A stretch of DNA of 64,000 nucleotides, taken from assembly GCA_902797965.1 (NCBI GenBank), contig CADBUY010000001.1:1-64000 (forward strand). Reading direction: 5' to 3'. The translations under genes were made by a program, and so were the position numbers. The notes under the pieces are model-generated. The model searched no databases. It was not told the origin of the DNA and saw nothing but the letters and a program-made list of their open reading frames with translations. This document shows positions 7,091-16,197 of this stretch, piece after piece. The stretch comes from an uncultured bacterium (GTDB taxonomy: Bacteria > Cyanobacteriota > Vampirovibrionia > Gastranaerophilales > Gastranaerophilaceae). Position 1 is the first letter of the stretch. Each line of letters opens with the position of its first letter.

Positions 7091-8389
7091 TTGATTTATA
7101 AGTTATTAAATAAACAAAAGGAATTTATAGAAATTCCGCATAATAATGCTCTTGATGTTGCTGTTTATCAGGGTGGTTACGGAAGTGGTAAAACGTGGTG
7201 CGGTTCACTTTTAGGAATACTTCTTGCAATGAAATACCCCGGATGCAAAGGCTTAGTCGGCGCTAAAGAATATGAACTTGTCAGAAAAACTACTCTTGTT
7301 GCGTATTTGGAACATCTGGATGACTTTGGCTTTGTCCAGGAAAAAGATTTTACATACAACAAAATTGATAAAATAATAAAGTTCTCTAATGGCTCAGAAA
7401 TTTTGTTTACAGCCCTTGATGATCCGGAAAAATTCAAATCCTTAAACCTGCACTGGGCAGAAATTGAAGAAGCCTCACAAATCTCTGATTCTTCTTTTAA
7501 ACAACTTTTAGGCCGTCTTAGGAATACATTTAGAGGTAAAAACTGGGTTGACTTTAGATACAGGCTTTTTGGACATACAAATCCCCAAAGTGACAAAGGA
7601 TGGATTTGGCAACGGTTTGTTGAACATTCAAAGGAAAATTACAGGCTGATAATTGCTCCTACAACTAACAATATTTATTTGCCCTCTCATTTTGTGCAGT
7701 CTTTGAAAGAGAGTTTTGATGAAGAATACTACAGAATTAATGTTCTGGGTGAATTTGGAAATTATTCTTCCGGACTTGTGGTAAAAGGATTTGACGAAGA
7801 AAATAAATTGAATTTAAAATATAATCCATTTTTACCCCTGCATCTTACCTGCGATTTTAATGTTGACCCTATGTGTTGGGCAATTGCGCATAAAGATAGA
7901 GAAGATGTGTATTTTATTGATGAAATTGTTCTTGAAAATACTTCAACACGCCAATGTATAGAAGAATTTATAAGACGTTATCCTGCTCATAAGTCAGAGA
8001 TTATTATAAATGGTGATGCTTCAGGTGACAACAGAAGTACCCAAAGCGAGTACACGAACTATGCAATCATAAAAAATGCGCTTAAAGAATATGGTTACAA
8101 AGATGTTAAATTCAGGCTTAGAAATTATAATCCTCCTGTTATGAATCGAATTTCTGCTTTTAATGCCAGAATTAAAAACTCCAAAGGGGAAAGGCATTTA
8201 TTTGTTGACCCTAGAAGATGCAAATGGATTTTATATAACATCTATAACCTGTCTTTTAAAGAAGGAACAAGTATTGTGGACGTTCCGACACATAATCAGA
8301 TTAAATCGGATAGAGAAGCAAAGTTTCTTGAACATCCTTTTGATGCTGTGAGCTACCTTGTGGAATATTACTGGAGGATTAAATCTTAG
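7091..8389 (+). CDS. Phage terminase large subunit
   Basis: 432 residues from a TTG start with GGAGG at 7081-7085. The N-terminal ATPase domain shows a Walker A GGYGSGKT (28-35) and a Walker B followed by catalytic acid, HWAEIEEAS (121-129). The C-terminal RNase H-like nuclease shows the acidic residues in LTCDFNVDP (about 255), INGDASGD and FLEHPFDAVSYL (about 420). It would drive ATP-dependent DNA packaging and cut the concatemer. Length is normal for the family. The usual downstream partner, the portal, is absent: host-like genes begin about 200 bases later. It is separated from the tail block by a terminator and a hairpin array, so it needs its own promoter. Confidence 0.92.
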   Translation: MIYKLLNKQKEFIEIPHNNALDVAVYQGGYGSGKTWCGSLLGILLAMKYPGCKGLVGAKEYELVRKTTLVAYLEHLDDFGFVQEKDFTYNKIDKIIKFSNGSEILFTALDDPEKFKSLNLHWAEIEEASQISDSSFKQLLGRLRNTFRGKNWVDFRYRLFGHTNPQSDKGWIWQRFVEHSKENYRLIIAPTTNNIYLPSHFVQSLKESFDEEYYRINVLGEFGNYSSGLVVKGFDEENKLNLKYNPFLPLHLTCDFNVDPMCWAIAHKDREDVYFIDEIVLENTSTRQCIEEFIRRYPAHKSEIIINGDASGDNRSTQSEYTNYAIIKNALKEYGYKDVKFRLRNYNPPVMNRISAFNARIKNSKGERHLFVDPRRCKWILYNIYNLSFKEGTSIVDVPTHNQIKSDREAKFLEHPFDAVSYLVEYYWRIKS

Positions 8390-8532
8390 GGGTAAATATA
8401 ATTCTACAATGAAGCTGATGCGTTTAAACACATATTTTATCTTGTTATTAACAAAAAATCGACTTACGTAATAATGTTGTTATCAGGAAATAACAAATAG
8501 TTTGTAATAAACTTTAACACACTAGCAATTTC

Positions 8533-8561
8533 TTGAATTTTCGGGTTTTTATATATATAAT
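8533..8561 (+). promoter_or_regulatory. Promoter of the small membrane protein gene
   Basis: TTGAAT (8533-8538), 17-base spacer, TATAAT (8556-8561). The transcript would start near 8568 and carry a GAAGGTG SD before ATG 8587. Confidence 0.7.
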
Positions 8562-8586
8562 GAAATAGTGTGAAGGTGTTTCAAGT

Positions 8587-9087
8587 ATGGCGAATGCGTT
8601 TTCTGTAGATGTAAAACAAAACTCTTACGGCAGCATACAACGATATGCAGAGCTGCCTAACGGCAGAATTCTCTATGGTGTTATTGATTCTGATGGCAAT
8701 AAAGCCGGAAAGCTCACTATCCCAAAAGAAGAAGCAGATGTGTTTGAAGCGTCTTATAAAGAAATTCTAGAAACTGCTCCGAAAATTCAGGCCTATGTTA
8801 AGGCTAATTCTTCGGAGGAGTCTATTAAAAAACGCAGAAATATGGCTCGTGGAATTGTCGGCATAAGCGGTGTTATAGGTGCAACAATACCATTGGTTAT
8901 TTTAAGAAAATCTACCTCTGTTACGAAGAAAATTTTAGGCGCAGTTGCAGGTATTGTGGTAGGTTTATCAGCAGGATTTATTTCATCTTTAGGTGTTACA
9001 ACACCTCCAGGCTCATTAGAGTTTGCAAAAGCGACAAGAAATCTTTCCAAACTTGATATTCAGCCCGTATTGGATGAACAGGCTTAG
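8587..9087 (+). CDS. Hypothetical protein with paired membrane helices
   Basis: 166 residues, ATG with GAAGGTG upstream. The N-terminal 80 residues are soluble and mixed alpha/beta (ELPNGRILYGVIDSDGNKAG). Two hydrophobic, Gly-rich helices follow (about 95-113 and 118-138), then a short polar tail. This hairpin-like glycine-rich pair could insert in the membrane. No family is recognised. The gene has a good sigma-70-type promoter and a leader with SD, unlike the next gene. It is the first host-like gene right of the phage block and is probably a lineage-specific protein. Confidence 0.6.
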   Translation: MANAFSVDVKQNSYGSIQRYAELPNGRILYGVIDSDGNKAGKLTIPKEEADVFEASYKEILETAPKIQAYVKANSSEESIKKRRNMARGIVGISGVIGATIPLVILRKSTSVTKKILGAVAGIVVGLSAGFISSLGVTTPPGSLEFAKATRNLSKLDIQPVLDEQA

Positions 9088-9092
9088 ACGTT

Positions 9093-9120
9093 TTGTATTA
9101 TTTTTCTTGTGTCATATAAT
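9093..9120 (+). promoter_or_regulatory. Leaderless-type promoter of the lrgA-like gene
   Basis: TTGTAT (9093-9098), 16-base spacer, TATAAT (9115-9120), then exactly 6 bases to ATG 9127. No SD lies before that ATG. Confidence 0.6.
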
Positions 9121-9126
9121 AATAGT

Positions 9127-9519
9127 ATGATAAAGAAGATTTTCGATTTTGGGTTAGGATTTATTATTTTAATAGCGTTTTACTATGTAAGCGTATTAAT
9201 TCTGCGCTTTATTCATATTCAGTTTCCGCCTACTATATTAGGTTTAATTTTGCTTGCGGCTGCGCTTATAACAGGTGTTATAAAAGAAGAGTGGATTAAA
9301 ACGGCTTCAGAATGGCTGATTAACAATATGGCTATGTTTCTGCTTCCGTTTATTGCAGGTCTGGTTGCATATCAATCACTAATTCTCAGAAATTTGGTAC
9401 CGATTTTGCTTGTTATATTCCTTACTACAGCATTAATGATTGTTTTAACCGGACTTTTTATTGAGTATGGAACTGCAAGACTTCGTCTGCATAACCGGAG
9501 GAAAAATCACCATGATTAA
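9127..9519 (+). CDS. lrgA: LrgA/CidA family membrane protein
   Basis: 130 residues with four hydrophobic helices, including the family hallmark FPPTILGLILL (a P-x-x-(I/L)-x-G-(L/M) motif) and a GLVAY segment near helix 3-4. LrgA/CidA proteins are holin-like and work with an LrgB/CidB partner in murein hydrolase control or in pyruvate/glycolate export. ATG 9127 is chosen because TATAAT ends 6 bases before it; the upstream in-frame GTG 9109 lies within the promoter. The stop overlaps the lrgB start by 8 bases, so the two are coupled. Confidence 0.82.
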   Translation: MIKKIFDFGLGFIILIAFYYVSVLILRFIHIQFPPTILGLILLAAALITGVIKEEWIKTASEWLINNMAMFLLPFIAGLVAYQSLILRNLVPILLVIFLTTALMIVLTGLFIEYGTARLRLHNRRKNHHD

Positions 9520-10192
9520 TCCGTTTGGACTGATACTTTCGGTTGGACTTTTTAAAGGTTTTCAGAAACTTAAAATTAATGGCAAAAGCCTGTCTTGCCC
9601 ACCGGTTTTACTTGCGGGAATTGTAATTATAGTAATCTTAAAATGCTTTAACATTGATTTTACAACATATAATGAGAGCGGTAAATTTTTAACCCTAATG
9701 CTTATTCCTGCGGTTGTTGCTCTAGGGTATCCTATTTATAAACATCAGGAGCTTTTGCTAAAGAATAAAAGGATAATTTATTTTGGCTTTTTGTTTGCAA
9801 CAATTTTTGCAATACTAAGCACTTATTTTGTGGCAAAATTTGCACATGCTGATTTGAGAATAATAGTATCAATGCTTCCGAAGTCAGTAACTGCACCAAT
9901 TGCGGTAGAAATATCAAAAGGAATGGGTGGTGTTCCTGAACTGACTGCCTGCATTGCGGTTTTAACAGGTGTTTTTGGTGCGGTATTCGGGCATAAATTG
10001 CTCAAGCTATTTAAGGTTAAGCATGATATCGCCATAGGACTTGCAATGGGCGCAGCAAGCCACGTTATCGGAACAGCCAGATGTGCTGAAAAAGGCAGAG
10101 ATTTGCAGGTGGTTATGGCTTCTCTTGCACTTGTAATTGTCGGTATTTTGACGGCAATTCTTGCACCTGTTTTTGTGCATATTATTAGTTAG
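9512..10192 (+). CDS. lrgB: LrgB/CidB family membrane protein
   Basis: 226 residues from ATG 9512, supported by CCGGAGG at about 9495-9501. Multiple transmembrane helices. The signature region MLPKSVTAPIAVEISKGMGG (about residues 122-142) and a later GAASHVIGTARC segment are diagnostic of LrgB/CidB proteins. It forms a two-gene operon with the LrgA-like gene and ends just before a bidirectional terminator. The substrate or physiological role (autolysis control or export of small organic acids such as glycolate or pyruvate) cannot be decided from sequence. Confidence 0.9.
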   Translation: MINPFGLILSVGLFKGFQKLKINGKSLSCPPVLLAGIVIIVILKCFNIDFTTYNESGKFLTLMLIPAVVALGYPIYKHQELLLKNKRIIYFGFLFATIFAILSTYFVAKFAHADLRIIVSMLPKSVTAPIAVEISKGMGGVPELTACIAVLTGVFGAVFGHKLLKLFKVKHDIAIGLAMGAASHVIGTARCAEKGRDLQVVMASLALVIVGILTAILAPVFVHIIS

Positions 10193-10201
10193 CAGAGTTT
10201 A

Positions 10202-10242
10202 AAAGAAAGGCGGTTTCGAATATTTCGAAACCGCCTTTCTTT
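10202..10242. terminator. Bidirectional terminator between lrgB and pepA
   Basis: A 19-bp perfect stem (AAAGAAAGGCGGTTTCGAA and complement) with a 3-base loop. A/T runs on both sides let it serve both converging genes. Confidence 0.92.
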
Positions 10243-10256
10243 GTTTATTTTAAACT

Positions 10257-11660
10257 TTATTGTTCCAGGATATAGTTCAATAAAGTTCTTACACCCGCAC
10301 CTGTTGCACCTGCAATAAGTTCTTTTTGAGCTTTATCCAAAAATGCAGTTCCTGCAATATCAATGTGTGCCCATTTTACGTCTTTAACAAATTTTTGTAA
10401 GAACACACCAGCTGCTGAAGCACCACCCCATCTTGCACCTGAATTCTTCATATCAGCAACTTCTGATTTCAAGCTGTCAAAATATTCTTCCCATAATGGA
10501 AGTTCCCAGAATTTTTCACCGCTTCTTTTTGCTGTATCAATAAGGTTATGAACCAATGTTTCATCATTTCCCATAATACCTGCAGCGTGAGAACCGAGAG
10601 CTACCATACAAGCTCCTGTAAGTGTTGCAAGGTCGATAACTTCGTCGACACCAAGTTCGCAAGCATAGCAGAGCGCGTCTGCAAGAGTTAATCTACCCTC
10701 TGCATCAGTATTGTCTACTTCAATTGTTTTACCATTTTTTGCTGTAAGTATATCTCCCGGTTTATATGATTTGCCGCTCGGCATATTTTCGCATGCTGCA
10801 ATTATACCGTGAACTTCTACTTGCGGGTTAAATTCTCTTATTATGCTCATAACACCCAAAACACATGCGGCACCTGACATATCATCTTTCATTGTTAACA
10901 TTGATGAAGCAGGTTTGATATCAAGTCCGCCTGAATCAAAGCAGATACCTTTACCAATAATTGCGATACGTTTTTTAGGGTTATCACAAGTGTATTTCAT
11001 GTGAATAAATTTAGGTTCTTGTTCACTTCCTTGCCCAACTGCAAGAAATGCGCCCATACCCATTTTCTCACATTCTTCTTTGTCGTAAATTTTTGTTTCC
11101 AAGCCAGCAAAGTCTTGTGCAATATTTGCGAGTTCAGTTGGTGTAGCAAATTGAGCCGGTTCGTTTGCAAGATTACGAGCAAAAGTCATTGCTGCTGCAA
11201 TCTTTTCTGCTTTTTTTACCAAATCAGGATTTGCTTGAACATAAACTTCTTCTACATGGTTGTTTTTCTTTTCTGATTTATATTTATCAAATTTATAATC
11301 TGCAATAAATGCACCCATTGTGAACTGTTCTGAATAGTCAAAATTAATTCCTTCAAAAGAAAAAGCAACTTTTTTAGCTTCCATTTGCATAGCTTTTTTA
11401 ATTGCTTTTGCTACTGCTTCTCTCAATTTATTTGAGCAAAATTCTTCTTTCTTACCCAAACCGAGAACAAGCACTTTTCTATATGGTGCATTACCATAAG
11501 TAGGTAATAAATAAGTTTCGCCAAATTTCCCCTTAAAATTATCCTCTTCAATAGCGTATTTGTTAGCTAAATCGTTTGTAGTTTTTTCACCCTCAAATTG
11601 ATTAACTACAAGGATATCAGCTTCAACAGAGGCTGCATTTTCTACAACTTTAATCTCCAT
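10257..11660 (-). CDS. pepA: Leucyl aminopeptidase (M17 family)
   Basis: 467 residues; start ATG with AAGGAG about 9 bases upstream. The C-terminal catalytic domain carries GKGICFDSGGLDIKP (236-250) with the catalytic Lys, MKDDMSG (257-263) and the M17 signature NTDAEGRL (317-324), which binds two metal ions. The N-terminal macro-like domain is present and length is normal. It removes N-terminal residues from cytoplasmic peptides and may also handle Cys-Gly. It stands alone between two strong terminators. Confidence 0.95.
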   Translation of the reverse strand: MEIKVVENAASVEADILVVNQFEGEKTTNDLANKYAIEEDNFKGKFGETYLLPTYGNAPYRKVLVLGLGKKEEFCSNKLREAVAKAIKKAMQMEAKKVAFSFEGINFDYSEQFTMGAFIADYKFDKYKSEKKNNHVEEVYVQANPDLVKKAEKIAAAMTFARNLANEPAQFATPTELANIAQDFAGLETKIYDKEECEKMGMGAFLAVGQGSEQEPKFIHMKYTCDNPKKRIAIIGKGICFDSGGLDIKPASSMLTMKDDMSGAACVLGVMSIIREFNPQVEVHGIIAACENMPSGKSYKPGDILTAKNGKTIEVDNTDAEGRLTLADALCYACELGVDEVIDLATLTGACMVALGSHAAGIMGNDETLVHNLIDTAKRSGEKFWELPLWEEYFDSLKSEVADMKNSGARWGGASAAGVFLQKFVKDVKWAHIDIAGTAFLDKAQKELIAGATGAGVRTLLNYILEQ

Positions 11661-11734
11661 AGTTATAAAACTCCTTTCTTGTTTATTCTATTCTAGCTGA
11701 ATTTTTCTTTTTTTTGAATACTCTAATAAGTTTA

Positions 11735-11776
11735 GATAAAAAGGCGGTTATTCAAATGAATAACCGCCTTTTTATC
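11735..11776 (-). terminator. Terminator of the prfA-rnpM-infB operon
   Basis: A perfect 20-bp stem (11735-11754 with 11757-11776) and a 2-base loop. The stem carries AAAAAGGCGG on one side and CCGCCTTTTT on the other, giving a U-run in transcripts of either direction. Confidence 0.92.
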
Positions 11777-11788
11777 TGCTTTATATTT

Positions 11789-14350
11789 TTATACTAATTC
11801 GGTTTTTTCGACTTCTTCCGTTGTCGTAAATTTAACTATATCGCCCTCTGCAATATCGTTAAACTTAACGAAAGAAAGACCGCATTCAAAGCCTTGAGCA
11901 ACTTCTTTAACATCATCTTTGAAACGTTTAAGCTGGTCAACAGGGCCTTTGAAGATTTCAACACCGTCACGATAGATTGTAGCAGTATCGTTTCTGTTAA
12001 TCTTGCCCTCTGTTACATAGCAGCCTGCAATCTTTTGAGTTTTACCGATTGTAAATATTTGTCTGATTTCAACTTTACCTGTTTCAATTTCTTTAACATC
12101 AGGTGAAAGAAGGGAAATCATTGTGTGTTCAATATCTTCAAGGATTTGGTATATAATATCGTATTTCTTGATTGTAACACCTTCTCTTTCTGCTGCAGCA
12201 AGAGCATTTGCGTCTTCTTTAACGGTAAAGCCCAAAATTAATGCGTTAGAAGCGGATGCTAACATTACGTCTGCTTCTGATATATCACCAACACCAACGT
12301 GGATAATCTTTGTAACGATTTCTTTAGATTCAAGCTGAGCAATTGCCTGAGAAACAGCTTCCGCAGAACCATGAGTGTTAGCTTTGATAATAAGGTTAAG
12401 ATGCGGAACATCATCCTCTGCTGCGCCGGCTTCTCTTCTCATGTGAGCAGGAAGCATAGCTTCAAGACGTCTGTCACGTTCTTTTTCTTTTCTCTTATCA
12501 ACAATAGCCTTCATTTCTTTTTCATTTTGAACTACTTCAAAATAGTCGCCTGCATTCGGAACTTCTGTTAAACCTAAGATTTCAACAGGAGTAGATGGCT
12601 CAGCTTTAACAATTCTTTCTCCCGAGTCTGAAAGCAACGCTCTTACACGACCACAGGCAGTACCTACTACAACACAGTTACCCGCTCTCAATGTACCGTT
12701 TTGGACAAGAAGTGTTGCAACAGGACCTTTACCTTTATCTAAATTAGCTTCAATTACAACGCCTGAAGCGTTTGCTTTCGGGTTAGCTTTAAGGTCTTGT
12801 ACTTCGGCAACAAGCAGAATGTATTCAAGTAACTCATCTATACCGTCACCCATAAGTGCTGAAACATTAACGGTAATTGTTTCACCACCCCATGCCTCAG
12901 GAACAAGTCCGTGTTCTGTTAATTGCTGAAGAACTCTGTCAGGGTTAGCACCAGGTTTATCGCACTTGTTAACAGCAACAATAATAGGTACATCTGCAGC
13001 TTTGGCGTGGTTAATAGCTTCAATTGTTTGAGGCATTATACCGTCATCTGCCGCAACTACAAGAATTGCGATATCAGTAGCTTTTGCACCTCTTGCACGC
13101 ATTTCCGTAAATGCTTCGTGCCCCGGAGTATCAACAAAGACGATTTTCTTTTCGTGTTTGTTATCAAGATAAACAGTATACGCACCGATTGACTGTGTGA
13201 TACCGCCAACTTCGGTTGCAACAATTTTGTGTTTTGAAGCACGAATTGAGTCAAGAAGCGTTGTTTTACCGTGGTCAACGTGACCCATAATTGAAACAAC
13301 AGGAGCACGCTTTTTAAGAAGTTTTTTATCAACTTCCGTTAATGCTTTTTGCTTCTGTTCTTTTTCCATTTCTTCTTCTATAAACGCATCAAAGTCTTCT
13401 TCTAAAACTTCCAGTTCATATTCTGCGCAGACTTTTTTGATTGTATCTACGTCAATAAGTTGGTTAACAGTTGCCATAACACCTTGGAACATAAGGAACT
13501 TAACAATTTCAGCCGGTGTTTTCTGAATTTTATCGGCAAGCTCTTGAATAGTCATTGCCTGATTTACGACAAGTGATTTAACTTCTTCTACAGCTTCTTC
13601 TTTATGAGATTTCTTTTTATGTTTCTGAGCTGCAGCTTTTTCAAGAGAAATCATTTCCTGATCTTCTTTTTTAGAGTTGAAATCTTTTTCTTTCTTTTTG
13701 CCGCCATCATTACGTCTTTTTGAGCCATTACCTTTTCCTTCATAAATTTCCTGAGGAATAATACGGCGTTCTACAAGTTTTTTGTCCCCCGATGGCTTGT
13801 TAAATGGTTTTCTTTCGCCTTTTTCATCAGGTTTTGAATCTCTTCCTTTGCCTTTTTCAAAAGAGTTGTTATTAGGAGCAGCTTTACGGACAATCTCAAT
13901 TCTTGATTGATTTTTGTATTCTATCTTGGTTCTTTCAATTCTGACCTGCGGCTTTTCAGCCTTTTTTATAACCGGAGCTTCTTCTTTTTTTTCTTCAATG
14001 ATTGGTTTTTCCAGTCTTTTTTCAACACGTTCTATTTTTGCTGGCTTCTCAACTCTCTGCACTCTTTCTATCTGAGGTGCTTTTGGTGCAAATGCTTTTT
14101 TCTTTTCTTCCTGTGGTTGAGGGGTTTCTTCTGTATTAGTTTTAGCTTTTTTTACAACGAACGCCTTTGGTTTTGCACCTGTTTTCTGTGTCCCATAGCC
14201 TAAATGTTCTTTGAGTTTGCGAATTTGTGCCGGTGTTACCGTATTTGAATGAGATTTTACGATAATATCAATCTCTGCAAATTTTTCTATAATCTCTTTA
14301 CTTGTTTTTCCTAATTCTTTTGCTAATTCACTAACTCTTAAACTGTCCAT
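11789..14350 (-). CDS. infB: Translation initiation factor IF-2
   Basis: 853 residues; ATG with AAGGA 8-9 bases upstream. An IF2_N helix domain (1-50) is followed by a long charged Lys/Glu linker (60-250), a second IF2_N-like domain (about 262-312) and the GTPase domain with G1 GHVDHGKT (356-363), DTPGHEAF and NKCD. Domains II-IV follow. IF-2 delivers fMet-tRNA to the 30S subunit. It follows the RnpM/YlxR gene by 12 bases, the conserved partner order, although nusA is not upstream here and prfA takes that place. Confidence 0.97.
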   Translation of the reverse strand: MDSLRVSELAKELGKTSKEIIEKFAEIDIIVKSHSNTVTPAQIRKLKEHLGYGTQKTGAKPKAFVVKKAKTNTEETPQPQEEKKKAFAPKAPQIERVQRVEKPAKIERVEKRLEKPIIEEKKEEAPVIKKAEKPQVRIERTKIEYKNQSRIEIVRKAAPNNNSFEKGKGRDSKPDEKGERKPFNKPSGDKKLVERRIIPQEIYEGKGNGSKRRNDGGKKKEKDFNSKKEDQEMISLEKAAAQKHKKKSHKEEAVEEVKSLVVNQAMTIQELADKIQKTPAEIVKFLMFQGVMATVNQLIDVDTIKKVCAEYELEVLEEDFDAFIEEEMEKEQKQKALTEVDKKLLKKRAPVVSIMGHVDHGKTTLLDSIRASKHKIVATEVGGITQSIGAYTVYLDNKHEKKIVFVDTPGHEAFTEMRARGAKATDIAILVVAADDGIMPQTIEAINHAKAADVPIIVAVNKCDKPGANPDRVLQQLTEHGLVPEAWGGETITVNVSALMGDGIDELLEYILLVAEVQDLKANPKANASGVVIEANLDKGKGPVATLLVQNGTLRAGNCVVVGTACGRVRALLSDSGERIVKAEPSTPVEILGLTEVPNAGDYFEVVQNEKEMKAIVDKRKEKERDRRLEAMLPAHMRREAGAAEDDVPHLNLIIKANTHGSAEAVSQAIAQLESKEIVTKIIHVGVGDISEADVMLASASNALILGFTVKEDANALAAAEREGVTIKKYDIIYQILEDIEHTMISLLSPDVKEIETGKVEIRQIFTIGKTQKIAGCYVTEGKINRNDTATIYRDGVEIFKGPVDQLKRFKDDVKEVAQGFECGLSFVKFNDIAEGDIVKFTTTEEVEKTELV

Positions 14351-14361
14351 CCAATAGTCCT

Positions 14362-14622
14362 TTACTTATCCTTTTGTTGAGCAAGGCTCAACAATGTTTC
14401 TTTGTCTATATTTATTCCCGATTTAAGTATTTTATTCAATCGGTTTTTCTTAAATGCCATACTAATACAGTCTTTATTATAACAAAGATATGCAGATCTG
14501 CCAAACACCTTGGAATTTGGCATTATGACAACATTTCCGCTTGTGTGTTCTTTTGTTATTTTAATTAATTCTTCTTTCGGTTTAAGTTCACCGCAAGTTA
14601 TACATTTTCTTTTGTGTTCCAA
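14362..14622 (-). CDS. rnpM: RnpM/YlxR (DUF448) RNA-binding protein
   Basis: 86 residues from a TTG start with AAGGA upstream. The N-terminal KRKCITCGELKPKEELIKI matches the YlxR C-x-x-C motif, and KVFGRSAYLCYNKDCI fits the conserved G-R-(G/S)-A-Y-(L/V)-C core. YlxR (RnpM) binds RNase P RNA and modulates it in Bacillus. Location between a small hypothetical gene and infB matches the common ylxR-infB pair. The start is only 2 bases past the upstream stop, so coupling is likely. Confidence 0.9.
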   Translation of the reverse strand: MEHKRKCITCGELKPKEELIKITKEHTSGNVVIMPNSKVFGRSAYLCYNKDCISMAFKKNRLNKILKSGINIDKETLLSLAQQKDK

Positions 14623-14624
14623 AT

Positions 14625-15032
14625 TTATCCTTCAAACATTTTTTTTATATCTTGTATTGTTTTTTTACTGTTTTTAAAATAGGCAATTTCAAAATCTTCC
14701 TCTGAAAATCTTTTAATTGGAGTTTCTTCTAAATTAGATGTTTTAGTTTTAACTGTTGCATCAAAAAGCGCATGAAATGCGCTAATATATTTGTTTGTTT
14801 CATTTATAGAATTTCCATCAATTAGTATTCTATGCCAAACCCCTAAATGCTCAATTTCGGCTTTTTTGCCTTTTTGTTTTTTTATGACATCAAACATTGT
14901 ATATAATTTTGGTACTATATCAATATCATTATCCTCAATTTCTCTCAAGAATTCCTGTATATCTTGTTTGGAAAATTTTGCTCTGAATTGAGTATTTTGT
15001 CTATTTGTATTTATAATCGGCATTATTTTCAT
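14625..15032 (-). CDS. Hypothetical protein in the prfA-infB operon
   Basis: 135 residues. The N-terminus MKIMPIINTNRQNTQFRAKF is followed by an acidic, helical body. A short Asn/Gln-rich leader ending in F-x-A-K-F recurs in many small Gastranaerophilales proteins in my recollection; that comparison is from memory. A second ATG at residue 4 is possible, but AAAGG before the first supports the longer form. It lies between prfA (19 bases) and the rnpM start (2 bases) and is thus co-expressed with translation genes. Function unknown. Confidence 0.6.
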   Translation of the reverse strand: MKIMPIINTNRQNTQFRAKFSKQDIQEFLREIEDNDIDIVPKLYTMFDVIKKQKGKKAEIEHLGVWHRILIDGNSINETNKYISAFHALFDATVKTKTSNLEETPIKRFSEEDFEIAYFKNSKKTIQDIKKMFEG

Positions 15033-15051
15033 ATTATTTTAACCTTTAAGT

Positions 15052-16134
15052 CTATCCTACCTCGGCTAATTTTTCCAATTTTAATTTTTGGTCGTATTCT
15101 ATCAGAAGATGAATAAGTTCATCCAAATCACCGTCAATTACTGTCCATACGTTTAAGTTATGGTTAATTCTATGGTCAGTTAAACGTCCCTGTGGGAAGT
15201 TATATGTTCTTATTCGTTCGCTTCTGTCACCTGTTCCGACTTGTGAACGGCGGAGGTCAGTAACCTCCTGCATTTGCTTTTGAACCTCCAAATCATAAAG
15301 TTTTGAACGCAAAATTTCCATTGCTCTTTCTTTGTTTTGGAGCTGTGAACGTTCTTCCGTACAGAAAATCATAATTCCTGTCGGTTTGTGGAATAGTCTT
15401 GCTGCGGTTTCTACCTTGTTTACGTTTTGACCGCCTGCACCACCACTTCGAGCTGTAGACATTTCAATATCTTCAGGTCTAATCTCGATTTCGACATCAT
15501 CAACTTCAGGCATAACCGCAACTGTCGCAGTTGAAGTGTGAACTCTGCCTTGTGACTCTGTTTCAGGAACTCTCTGAACTCTATGAACGCCTGATTCGTA
15601 TTTAAGTTGGGAATAAACAGCATCACCTTTAATTGAAATAATAATTTCAGAATATCCGCCGGCTTCGCATTCTGTTTTTGAAAGAATTTGAGTCTGCCAT
15701 CCTTGTTTATCAGCGTATTTAAGATACATTCTGGCTAAGTCACCTGCAAAAATATTAGCCTCATCTCCACCTGCGCCGCCTCTGATTTCTAACATAATGT
15801 CTTTATCATCCATAGGGTCGCGAGGAAGAAGCAGAACTTTCATTCTTTCTTCATACTCAGGAAGTTTTGCTTCATTTTCTTCCATCTCAGCTTTTAAAAA
15901 TGATTTCATCTCTTCATCTTTTTCTTCGTGAATCATCTGCTTTGCTTCTTCTATCGCATCAGTTGCTTTTTTCCAAGCATAATAAAGCTCAACGGTTTCT
16001 TCCATTGATTTTCTTTGTTTTGATAAATCACGAAACTTGTTATAATCAGCAATTACGTTTGGATCGGAAAGTGTTTCACCAAGTTCAACGTACTTTTTTT
16101 CAATCTGAATAATTTTATCTAACATGTCTTTCAT
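15052..16134 (-). CDS. prfA: Peptide chain release factor 1
   Basis: 360 residues, ATG with AAGGGA upstream. The GGQ motif (234-236 within [13 protein letters not shown]) positions water for peptidyl-tRNA hydrolysis. The PxT codon-recognition motif at 190-192 (PET) marks RF1 (UAA/UAG) rather than RF2 (SPF). Full length. PrmC, which methylates the GGQ glutamine, is not seen next to it. It is the first gene of the operon that continues to infB. Confidence 0.96.
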   Translation of the reverse strand: MKDMLDKIIQIEKKYVELGETLSDPNVIADYNKFRDLSKQRKSMEETVELYYAWKKATDAIEEAKQMIHEEKDEEMKSFLKAEMEENEAKLPEYEERMKVLLLPRDPMDDKDIMLEIRGGAGGDEANIFAGDLARMYLKYADKQGWQTQILSKTECEAGGYSEIIISIKGDAVYSQLKYESGVHRVQRVPETESQGRVHTSTATVAVMPEVDDVEIEIRPEDIEMSTARSGGAGGQNVNKVETAARLFHKPTGIMIFCTEERSQLQNKERAMEILRSKLYDLEVQKQMQEVTDLRRSQVGTGDRSERIRTYNFPQGRLTDHRINHNLNVWTVIDGDLDELIHLLIEYDQKLKLEKLAEVG

Positions 16135-16197
16135 AATAAAAAATCCCTTTTAACAATATAATCATTAATTTTAGTATACCAAAAACATGAAAATAGG

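Noticed and set aside
7177-7596. Reverse frame of 139 residues inside the terminase gene
   Set aside because: Fully antisense to a gene with intact Walker and nuclease motifs; no independent support.
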